Shown here one piece after another: positions 32,744 to 38,531 of a DNA stretch of 38,531 nucleotides. The stretch is taken from positions 1 through 38,531 of the forward strand of contig DGRY01000148.1 in assembly GCA_002391185.1 (NCBI GenBank), given 5' to 3'. Every line of letters starts with the position of its first letter. Within the stretch, counting starts at the first letter, position 1. Below the pieces are notes generated by a model. The model saw only the letters and a program-made list of their open reading frames with translations, was not told the DNA's origin and did no database searches. A program made the translations under genes and the position numbers. This DNA is from Prevotella sp. UBA4376 (GTDB lineage: Bacteria; Bacteroidota; Bacteroidia; Bacteroidales; Bacteroidaceae).

Positions 32744-33961
32744 CTATTTCACTAATATTTTACATAGTTTACGTTGCAGAACATGTGCATCAAGCACCGA
32801 CATCTCGCTATCCATAATAGCAAAAGCCAATAGATGACCATTCTGAGCTTTACAATATCCTGCCAACGATGAGATTCCATAAGGGTGTGACAGCGTACCG
32901 GTCTTGGCATGTACCTTTCCGCGCAACTCATATCCAAATCTGGCTAACGTGCCATCAACACCTGATATTGCAAGGTAATTCCAAAGATAGTTAAAAATTG
33001 CCTTGTCACGATAACCGTAATCAAGGATTTTCACCAAGGCCTCTGCCGACAAATGATTATTTGTACACAAGCCACATCCATCATGAACAACAAGGATTGA
33101 GTCGGTAACACCAATTTCTTTATGAAGGAAATTTCTAAGGTATAACACTCCTGCCTCAGTAGGATTTACTTTTGGATTAACCCTTTTTCCTATTGTATAT
33201 AGTAAGGATGTCGCTTTAGTGTTTGACGAGTTTTTCCACATTCTGCGAATCACCTTGTTTATTCCACTACAGTATCTATATATACAATGACTACCTTTAG
33301 GAACACGTGCAAAGACCACCTGATCATCCTTTAATTGAATGCCTGCAGCCCTAATTGCACCTTTCAATGCGTGTTTCACACGCTCAGGACCTTTATATAT
33401 CACTCCATACTTAGAGAATGACAAATCCCAAGGATACCAATGAGCTTCACTTTTTACAGGTTCTTTGAGGAATAAATCGATAATAAGCCTTCCATCTATT
33501 TTTTTTATGCCCTTACGTCGCAATGCCTGAGCAAACTGCTTCATGTCTTCGTCTTGCAACTGAGGGTCAAGATCTGCTTTGAAACTAACATCACCACGCA
33601 ATGTGTCTGAATCCATCTTACCATGCGTGTAGATAGATGTATGATACAAATATTTCGTACCCAATAGTTTCAATCCGGCAACTCCACTAAGAAGTTTCAT
33701 ACACGAAGCCGAAGGTATGCCCTCCTTCTCGTTCATTGCATAAACTGGTTTTTCTGCCGTTAGATCATACACATACAATCCAAATTTTCCAGAGCATCTT
33801 GGTGCCGTGGCAAAAGAATCAAGCACATGAGTAAGATGTTTGTCAACAGCTATTGCATTTTCTTTTTTCTCCTTTCTTACACTCTTCTTTTCATCACCTC
33901 CGCATGCCACTATAGACATAGCAAAAGAGATGAGTATTACGCGTAAAAGAATCTTTTTCAT
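32744..33961 (-). CDS. dacB: D-alanyl-D-alanine carboxypeptidase/endopeptidase (PBP4 type), lipoprotein
   Basis: A 405-residue class C penicillin-binding protein that trims peptidoglycan cross-bridges. It starts with a lipoprotein signal (SIVAC, Cys20). The three active-site motifs are present: S-x-x-K as S86CMK89, S-x-N as SSN in MWKNSSNTKA, and K-T-G in VHAKTGTLSHPYG. The downstream DGCGLCTNNHLS corresponds to the DGSGLS motif with cysteines in place of serines. At 405 residues it is shorter than E. coli PBP4 (477). It begins the operon dacB-glycosyltransferase-kinase-murQ. Confidence 0.88.
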   Translation of the reverse strand: MKKILLRVILISFAMSIVACGGDEKKSVRKEKKENAIAVDKHLTHVLDSFATAPRCSGKFGLYVYDLTAEKPVYAMNEKEGIPSASCMKLLSGVAGLKLLGTKYLYHTSIYTHGKMDSDTLRGDVSFKADLDPQLQDEDMKQFAQALRRKGIKKIDGRLIIDLFLKEPVKSEAHWYPWDLSFSKYGVIYKGPERVKHALKGAIRAAGIQLKDDQVVFARVPKGSHCIYRYCSGINKVIRRMWKNSSNTKATSLLYTIGKRVNPKVNPTEAGVLYLRNFLHKEIGVTDSILVVHDGCGLCTNNHLSAEALVKILDYGYRDKAIFNYLWNYLAISGVDGTLARFGYELRGKVHAKTGTLSHPYGISSLAGYCKAQNGHLLAFAIMDSEMSVLDAHVLQRKLCKILVK

Positions 33962-33983
33962 TCGCTTTAACTACTATTTATTA

Positions 33984-34016
33984 CAAAAGTAGTAGAATAA
34001 TGTCGCATATCGACAA
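33984..34016 (-). promoter_or_regulatory. dacB-murQ operon promoter
   Basis: On the minus strand TACTTTTG (33991-33984) has TTG (34016-34014) 22 nt upstream. The predicted start is about 15-20 nt before the dacB ATG. Confidence 0.6.
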
Positions 34017-34058
34017 ATTCAACATTTTTTTTGAGAGATTTTAACGGATGGTCTTAAT

Positions 34059-34092
34059 TAAGGCGAGGCATCATCAACGATGGCTCGCCTTA
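34059..34092 (-). terminator. Hairpin downstream of the SLC13 transporter gene
   Basis: TAAGGCGAG (34059-34067) pairs with CTCGCCTTA (34084-34092), continuing with CATC/GATG after a G-G mismatch. The T-tract on the minus strand is weak (TTAATTAAG). Confidence 0.55.
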
Positions 34093-34120
34093 TAAATTGT
34101 CATTCAATTCATCAATAAAC

Positions 34121-35668
34121 TTATATAATTAAGGTCACAAGGTACAAAACTATAGGTATGGTTACCAATGCGATGCCAATGAAATCAATATATACACCTG
34201 TCTTTATCATCTTAGTGATAGGCACATATCCACTGGCATATACAATAGCATTAGGTGGTGTTGAAACAGGCAACATAAAGCCTAAAGATGCAGAGAGAGC
34301 AACGCCTACAGCAACAGGCACAGGAGAGAAACCTGCTGATACTGCTGCACCAATGGCAAGTGGGCCTATCATGTTGGTGGCTGCAGTATGAGATGTTAGC
34401 TCTGAAAGCAAGAGCGACATAACACAGAACACAGCAACGAGAATAAGCTGAGAAGGTTCGCCACCCATAATGGTGATAATCTGGTCGCCTATCCATCCAG
34501 ACAAACCCGTTGAATACATCATTCCACCCATGGCGAGACCACCACCAAAAAGCAACAACGTGCCCCACTCTACTCCTGCCATGGCCTGCTTCCAACTCAG
34601 AGTCATCTTGCCTTTCTTTAAATCAACAGGCAGGAAGAATAACAACAAAGCACCTACCATGGCTGCTATTGCCTCTGGGAAGAGTTTGTTATAATGGTTT
34701 AATGTCTCACTTTCTGTTCCCAGTAGAATACTCAAAACACCTGGAGTAACCCACAACACAACAGCTGCAAGGAAAGCAATAAGCGTGTTCTTCTGCGCGC
34801 GAGTCCATTTCCCAAGTTCCTTAACCTTACCACCAATAAATTCCTGAGCACCTTCTATATGTTCAACATCCGACGGGAACATACGTGACAGAACAAAGTA
34901 TGCTATAATAAAATAAGCTATCATGGCCGCAAATCCCCATACCATCCATTGGAAGAACGATATGTGAATGTCACTCATCTCATTAAGAAACCCAAGCATA
35001 ATGATGTTAGGTGGAGTACCTATGGGAGTGAGAACTCCGCCAATAGAACATGCATAAGCCGTCATCAACATCAAACCTGTAGCATATTTGTATGTACGAA
35101 GGTTGATTGTTTTGCCATTTGATGCCATCATCTCACTAATTGCTTCAAGTAATCCCAAAGCTATAGGAAACATCATTGCAGCTGTTGCCGTATTACTAAT
35201 CCAGCCCGAACAGAACATACATGCAAGACCGATAGCGAGGAATATCTTCCGAGGACTATCGCCAACCCACTTCATAGAAATAATACCATAGGCAATTCTC
35301 TTATCGAGCCCGTTTACCATCATTGCCTTCGCTATAATGAAACCACCCATAAAAAGGAATATCATTGGATTAGCAAACGCAGCAAAAGCCTCTTTCATTT
35401 TTACAACACCAAAAACAACACAAAGTGTTGGTCCGAGTAACGATGTTACTGGTATTGGTATAGGTTCAGTTATCCACCACAGCGCAACAAGAGTCATGAT
35501 AGATAATAATGTGTGAGCCTGTGGCGACAAACCAGCTATAGGAGTAATGAATACGAGGAATGCACATATAGGACCACATATAGCACCTGTAATCCTGCGC
35601 TTTCTGTCAAAACCAGAATCCTGATTCTGTTCGAGTTTTTCCTCACCAATATTTTTCTGCTTATCCAT
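34121..35668 (-). CDS. SLC13/DASS-family sodium-coupled anion transporter
   Basis: A 515-residue membrane protein of the divalent anion:sodium symporter family (dicarboxylate, citrate or sulfate uptake). After a charged cytoplasmic N-terminus (about 30 residues) come two inverted repeats of helices. The two substrate- and sodium-binding loops are visible as SGWISNTATAAMMFPIA (about residue 155) and LTSHTAATNMIGPLAIG (about 428). The second loop has SHT in place of the usual SNT. PVSTPPNAIVYASG near the C-terminus is also family-typical. The usual size is 450-500. It is monocistronic and divergent from a small membrane-protein gene. Confidence 0.88.
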   Translation of the reverse strand: MDKQKNIGEEKLEQNQDSGFDRKRRITGAICGPICAFLVFITPIAGLSPQAHTLLSIMTLVALWWITEPIPIPVTSLLGPTLCVVFGVVKMKEAFAAFANPMIFLFMGGFIIAKAMMVNGLDKRIAYGIISMKWVGDSPRKIFLAIGLACMFCSGWISNTATAAMMFPIALGLLEAISEMMASNGKTINLRTYKYATGLMLMTAYACSIGGVLTPIGTPPNIIMLGFLNEMSDIHISFFQWMVWGFAAMIAYFIIAYFVLSRMFPSDVEHIEGAQEFIGGKVKELGKWTRAQKNTLIAFLAAVVLWVTPGVLSILLGTESETLNHYNKLFPEAIAAMVGALLLFFLPVDLKKGKMTLSWKQAMAGVEWGTLLLFGGGLAMGGMMYSTGLSGWIGDQIITIMGGEPSQLILVAVFCVMSLLLSELTSHTAATNMIGPLAIGAAVSAGFSPVPVAVGVALSASLGFMLPVSTPPNAIVYASGYVPITKMIKTGVYIDFIGIALVTIPIVLYLVTLII

Positions 35669-35711
35669 ACTCAGAAATGTCTTTAATGGTTAAGAATTAT
35701 TGTTAACGTCA

Positions 35712-35823
35712 CAAATATATATAAAATATCGAACTAAATTTACGCTTTAAGTCTTTTTAACAAAATTAAATCAACAAAAAAGCACCTATTTAGAAAAACA
35801 ATACCATTATTTTATTATATTTG
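35712..35823. promoter_or_regulatory. Divergent -7 elements of the SLC13 gene and the small membrane-protein gene
   Basis: TATATTTG occurs on the minus strand at 35719-35712 (for the transporter, 44 bp before its ATG) and on the plus strand at 35816-35823 (44 bp before the ATG at 35867). Neither has a good TTG at -33. Confidence 0.5.
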
Positions 35824-35866
35824 CCACAGAGAATATTATTTATTTTACTAACTAAACACTACAATT

Positions 35867-36157
35867 ATGGGACAAACAACATGGATTATCCTTTTAGTAT
35901 TGGCAGTTGTATTTGCCTTTGCCTATTTTAATTATGCTTACAAACACACTTTCCGTTACAATCCTGACGACCTTAAGAAATCTGTAGACAACATTTTCAA
36001 CAAGACAAACGAAAACGATGTTGACAGAATATTCTTCCTGAAGGAACTTCGTCGTGCGTTCAACTGTTCGCGAAAAGATGCAGCCTACTTGCTTGGGCAA
36101 GCATCAATACACAATATGCTGAACATCAATGAAGATAAAATAACAAAAACAGTCTGA
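35867..36157 (+). CDS. Small single-pass membrane protein, unknown function
   Basis: A 96-residue protein. Residues 5-25 (TWIILLVLAVVFAFAYFNYA) form one membrane helix near the N-terminus. The remaining 70 residues are soluble and predicted helical, with DPDDLKKSVDNIFNKTNEND-like charged stretches and LKELRRAFNCSRKDAAYLLG, which resembles a small helical pair. I do not recognise the family. It has its own -7 element. The frame, promoter placement and clear helix make it a likely real gene. Confidence 0.7.
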   Translation: MGQTTWIILLVLAVVFAFAYFNYAYKHTFRYNPDDLKKSVDNIFNKTNENDVDRIFFLKELRRAFNCSRKDAAYLLGQASIHNMLNINEDKITKTV

Positions 36158-36258
36158 TATTATAAAAAAATAACAGATGTAAAAGGTTGCGTGTGGAAAG
36201 AACTCCACACTTAAAAAAATTGACAAGTAATATACGAACACCATATTATAATGTATCA

Positions 36259-37068
36259 ATGAGATATATAACTATATTCCTAACAATATGCACATACCTG
36301 TCTCTAACATCGTGTGGCAGTTGGTTCGACACGCATCCTTATGATATTAATATCCACGGAGAAACAGATATTAATACACATAATATAGCAGCCATTGAGA
36401 AAGAAAACGCAAACAAAGAGACCTTTAGAGTGGCATTCATCAGCGATACACATCTATGGCACTCTGACACACGCGATGAGGTTGCTAACATTAACAATCA
36501 GCCCAATATAGATTTCGTAATTCACCTTGGCGATCTTACCGACACGGGCACAACAAAGGAATTTGAATGGTCAAGAGACATCCTACAACAACTCAACTGC
36601 CCTTACGTAGCATTAATAGGCAATCACGATTTCCTTGGTACAGGCGATCAAACATATAACGTGATGTATGGGCAAATGGACTTCTCGTTCATTGCAGGAA
36701 GGGTGAAATTTATTTGTCTGGACACAAATGCCACAGAATACGACTATTTAGCAGCAATACCTAATTTCGATTTTCTTGAAGAGGAGATGACTAAAAATTC
36801 GGAACTCTTTGACCGAACAGTCCTCATTATGCATGCACCACCATACAGCGATCAGTTCAACAACAATGTATGTAAGGCTTTTCGACGTTATCTCGACTTC
36901 TTACCTGGCCTAATGTGTTGTGTATATGGTCATTGCCACAACCATGAAATTAACGAGTTTTACAATGACGGTCTGCGTTTTTATGGTATAGACAATGCAG
37001 AACACCGCAACTATCGAATATTCACTTTTACTCCAGACGGCTATGAAGAAGAGCTTGTTAATTATTAG
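36259..37068 (+). CDS. Calcineurin-like metallophosphoesterase lipoprotein
   Basis: A 269-residue protein with a lipoprotein signal (MRYITIFLTICTYLSLTSC, lipid Cys19). All metallophosphoesterase motifs are present: FISDTHL (D-x-H), IHLGDLTDTG (G-D), LIGNHDFLG (G-N-H-D), LIMHAPPYS (H) and VYGHCHNHE (G-H-x-H), so a two-metal active site is intact. It is probably exported and faces the periplasm or cell surface. The start is the ATG at 36259; an earlier TTG in the frame gives a charged leader ahead of the signal peptide. Its 3' end overlaps the next gene by 26 bp. Substrate unknown. Confidence 0.85.
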   Translation: MRYITIFLTICTYLSLTSCGSWFDTHPYDINIHGETDINTHNIAAIEKENANKETFRVAFISDTHLWHSDTRDEVANINNQPNIDFVIHLGDLTDTGTTKEFEWSRDILQQLNCPYVALIGNHDFLGTGDQTYNVMYGQMDFSFIAGRVKFICLDTNATEYDYLAAIPNFDFLEEEMTKNSELFDRTVLIMHAPPYSDQFNNNVCKAFRRYLDFLPGLMCCVYGHCHNHEINEFYNDGLRFYGIDNAEHRNYRIFTFTPDGYEEELVNY

Positions 37069-37735
37069 CATAATTCTAATATATGCTACCAGAATGATTG
37101 CCGCCGATAGCGTCTATGTATCACAAACTAAAGAAAGTCGATACGACCGCCGCATCCATCGCTACAGAAAGCATTGGACTGCATTGATTCCTATGCAGTT
37201 TGTCATTCAGAATGCAGGAAACATGGGAGCAATATCTGCAGGTATAGGTTGGAACTACGGTAAGCGCAAGCAGTGGGAAACCGACCTACTCTTTGGCTAT
37301 ATCCCCAAACATCAATCATCACGCGGAAAACTTACAACAACACTAAAAGAAAACTACATCCCATGGAGCATTAATTTAGCCAACATTTTCCCCAACGCTA
37401 CAGACAAGATAACCCACCAAATGAGCATAGAGCCTCTAACGGCAAGCATATATCTAAACACCGTATATGGGCATGAATTCTGGAAGAGCCAGCCAGGACG
37501 CTATCCTGATAAATACTATGAGTTCATGTCCACAAAGTTTCGTTTGAACATAGCCCTTGGACAAAGAGTAACATTTCAGATACCAAAATCAAAAAGATGG
37601 CGCAGCAAAAGCATATCTCTTTTCTATGAGATAAGCACATGCGATTTGTATATTCGCGCAAAATTTCAAGACGGAAGCATACCTCTAAAAGATATGCTCG
37701 GAATGTCAATAGGAATAAAGTTCCATACACTATAA
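37043..37735 (+). CDS. Putative outer-membrane beta-barrel protein
   Basis: A 230-residue protein with a signal peptide (MKKSLLIISIILIYATRMIA, then AD at the expected cleavage). The rest alternates hydrophobic and polar residues with aromatic strand ends (GAISAGIGWNYG, WETDLLFGYIPK, LGMSIGIKFHTL at the end), which fits a small outer-membrane barrel. I do not recognise a named family. The ATG at 37043 overlaps the metallophosphoesterase gene by 26 bp, so the two are translationally coupled and probably act at the same envelope site. Confidence 0.75.
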   Translation: MKKSLLIISIILIYATRMIAADSVYVSQTKESRYDRRIHRYRKHWTALIPMQFVIQNAGNMGAISAGIGWNYGKRKQWETDLLFGYIPKHQSSRGKLTTTLKENYIPWSINLANIFPNATDKITHQMSIEPLTASIYLNTVYGHEFWKSQPGRYPDKYYEFMSTKFRLNIALGQRVTFQIPKSKRWRSKSISLFYEISTCDLYIRAKFQDGSIPLKDMLGMSIGIKFHTL

Positions 37736-37756
37736 ACGTGTATTCGAACAAACAAT

Positions 37757-37936
37757 CTAAACAACCAAACGAATAATCGTTGTAAATATGTACGTAATTT
37801 TCACTTGGTTTCTATTATTAAGCCACGTGTTAAAGCATACCTGACAGGATGTATAAAATAAGACAAGGAACAGAAACAGAAGTGCCCCTGCTACACGAGG
37901 TATATATCTTATGCTGCAGCGCATGTATGCACGCAT
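37757..37936 (-). CDS. Possible 59-residue small lipoprotein inside repeat element B
   Basis: The frame runs from an ATG at 37936 to a stop at 37757. The product has a basic start (MRAYMRCSIRYIPR), a hydrophobic run (VAGALLFLFLVLF) and a lipobox-like YTSC, followed by a short mature part. The last 15 or so codons shared with copy A differ at three bases: two are synonymous and the third turns Q into a stop in copy A. That weakly suggests past coding constraint. The upstream 5' part is absent from copy A. This may still be a chance ORF. Confidence 0.3.
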   Translation of the reverse strand: MRAYMRCSIRYIPRVAGALLFLFLVLFYTSCQVCFNTWLNNRNQVKITYIFTTIIRLVV

Positions 37937-38070
37937 AGTTAGAAGCTGTGGCTTATATATTACAATCTGTTGCAGAAGAAATAGAGAAAAGCACAACTAA
38001 CCATTTGCATGTCAAGAAGTTGTAAGCTTTGGTTAAAATAATCATAAATGTTTTCGGGTTTACAATCATA

Positions 38071-38078
38071 CAAAGGTA
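38071..38078 (-). promoter_or_regulatory. Element B inward -7-like site
   Basis: TACCTTTG on the minus strand is equivalent to the copy A module at 14898-14905. The nearest TTG is only 15 nt upstream because of a 5-bp indel, so it is likely weaker here. It would lead into the small ORF at 37936-37757. Confidence 0.35.
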
Positions 38079-38121
38079 ATAATTTTTCCAATACAATAGG
38101 TAGGTAAAAAAAGTGTGCTGC

Positions 38122-38273
38122 GGTTTCAGTTTTCAGTTTTCAGTTTTTTTTTCTTGAAAAAATACTATTTTTGGGTTCTTATATATATATAATTATAATT
38201 ATATATATATAAAAGGGTTGGAATGGATATTTTTTAGTCGATTTAAAAAAACTGAAAACTGAAAACTGAAACC
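38122..38273. repeat. Element B hairpin: 29-bp heptad arms around a 34-bp AT palindrome
   Basis: The left arm 38122-38150 is GG, then TTTCAG and two TTTTCAG units (the heptad frame runs 38123-38143), ending in T7. The right arm 38245-38273 is its exact reverse complement (29 bp). The 94-nt loop holds a perfect A/T palindrome at 38179-38212, whose central part is identical to that of copy A. Confidence 0.85.
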
Positions 38274-38348
38274 ATAGAACCTTGTTTTTCTCGAAATCCC
38301 TTTGTAGATAGGCGATGAGAGAGTTTTGCATTTCGAAATAATCTAATT

Positions 38349-38381
38349 TTGAACAACCTACTGTTTTTCTTCGTATCTTTG
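38349..38381 (+). promoter_or_regulatory. Element B outward promoter-like module 1
   Basis: TTG at 38349-38351 and TATCTTTG at 38374-38381, spacing 22 nt, within a roughly 38-bp module repeated 134 bp further right. Confidence 0.5.
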
Positions 38382-38482
38382 CATTGTTTATTTGCAATCT
38401 CAACTTGCTAACGGCTTTAAAAATGCTAACGTGCTATAAATCAGCGTTTTGCAAAATGTTGCATTTCAATATTCGGGTCACT

Positions 38483-38515
38483 TTGAACAACCTACTGTTT
38501 TTCTTTGTATCTTTG
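38483..38515 (+). promoter_or_regulatory. Element B outward promoter-like module 2
   Basis: TTG at 38483-38485 and TATCTTTG at 38508-38515, spacing 22 nt. The sequence between the boxes is identical to module 1 except for one base. Confidence 0.5.
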
Positions 38516-38531
38516 CACTGTGATTAGGAGA

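Larger units (their letters stand above)
37785..38531 (-). repeat. Long intergenic repeat element, copy B (continues past the window)
   Basis: This is the same element as copy A in the opposite orientation. Relative to copy A it carries an extra 203 bp (about 37835-38037) bounded by two GTTAAA hexamers (37829-37834 and 38032-38037). Copy A has a single TTTAAC at that junction, as expected from a deletion between short direct repeats in copy A. Two near-identical promoter-like modules face right, toward the window edge. The final bases GATTAGGAGA still match copy A, so the right boundary lies outside. Confidence 0.8.

Noticed and set aside
32744..33961. DacB lacking its S-x-N motif (CTN in GLCTNNHLS)
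   Set aside because: That segment is the DGSGLS-equivalent motif; a proper S-x-N (SSN) is present earlier in the protein.
14443..38531. Composite transposon or genomic island bounded by the elements
   Set aside because: The enclosed genes are ordinary housekeeping and PUL genes, with no transposase, integrase, tRNA boundary or target duplication visible.
1..38531. tRNA or rRNA genes
   Set aside because: No cloverleaf-like sequence or rRNA-like segment was recognised by reading the intergenic regions on both strands; a covariance search was not possible here.

Overview
The window looks like a chromosome segment from a Prevotella-like member of the Bacteroidales. The evidence is a SusC/SusD pair with a surface glycan-binding lipoprotein, promoters of the Bacteroidetes type (TAnnTTTG with TTG/TTTG about 20 nt upstream), no Shine-Dalgarno sequences at most starts, and a C-terminal tail on a secreted hydrolase of the Prevotella type. 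No rRNA, tRNA, CRISPR array, transposase, integrase or phage gene was found.

Layout. 1-2622: the 3' end of a 2-oxoacid:ferredoxin oxidoreductase operon (ferredoxin, VorB-type alpha, TPP-binding beta and gamma subunits). 2699-5533: metY (O-acetylhomoserine sulfhydrylase) divergent from an Lrp/AsnC regulator, then an EamA exporter. 5669-20753: a polysaccharide utilization locus made of the operon susC-susD-glycan-binding lipoprotein-GH3, a 1.1 kb non-coding gap, a second GH3, and a convergent GH98 endo-glycanase. 20933-22032: a predicted promoter-to-terminator non-coding transcript and an omega-amidase. 22288-25336: kdgA and kdgK divergent from a LacI-type regulator, with GTGCGC-type palindromes between them. 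25514-27502: an NhaC antiporter and an unknown protein. 27637-28842: a membrane-anchored pseudokinase. 29150-33961: a small carboxypeptidase-regulatory-like protein and a four-gene peptidoglycan operon (dacB, a double-domain glycosyltransferase, a BadF-type sugar kinase, murQ). 34121-37735: an SLC13 transporter, a small membrane protein, and a metallophosphoesterase overlapping an outer-membrane protein gene.

How the parts fit. The SusCD system and the GH3/GH98 enzymes should bind, cut and import a plant or host polysaccharide. The next block handles 2-keto-3-deoxygluconate, a uronate breakdown intermediate, so a uronate-decorated glycan such as glucuronoxylan is one possible substrate; this is inference. 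The murQ operon recycles or remodels the cell wall.

The most unusual content is non-coding. Two copies of a long repeat element (14443-14988, and 37785-38531 in opposite orientation, running off the window) share about 240 bp of near-identical sequence and an AT-only perfect palindrome. Between these lies a long perfect stem whose arms differ completely in sequence between the copies yet remain self-complementary within each copy. Both arms are built from three 7-bp units with the frame NNNNCAG, namely (ATGACAG)x3 in one and (TTTTCAG)-like x3 in the other. Each element also carries two tandem, outward-facing promoter-like modules. I found no protein gene that would mobilise it.
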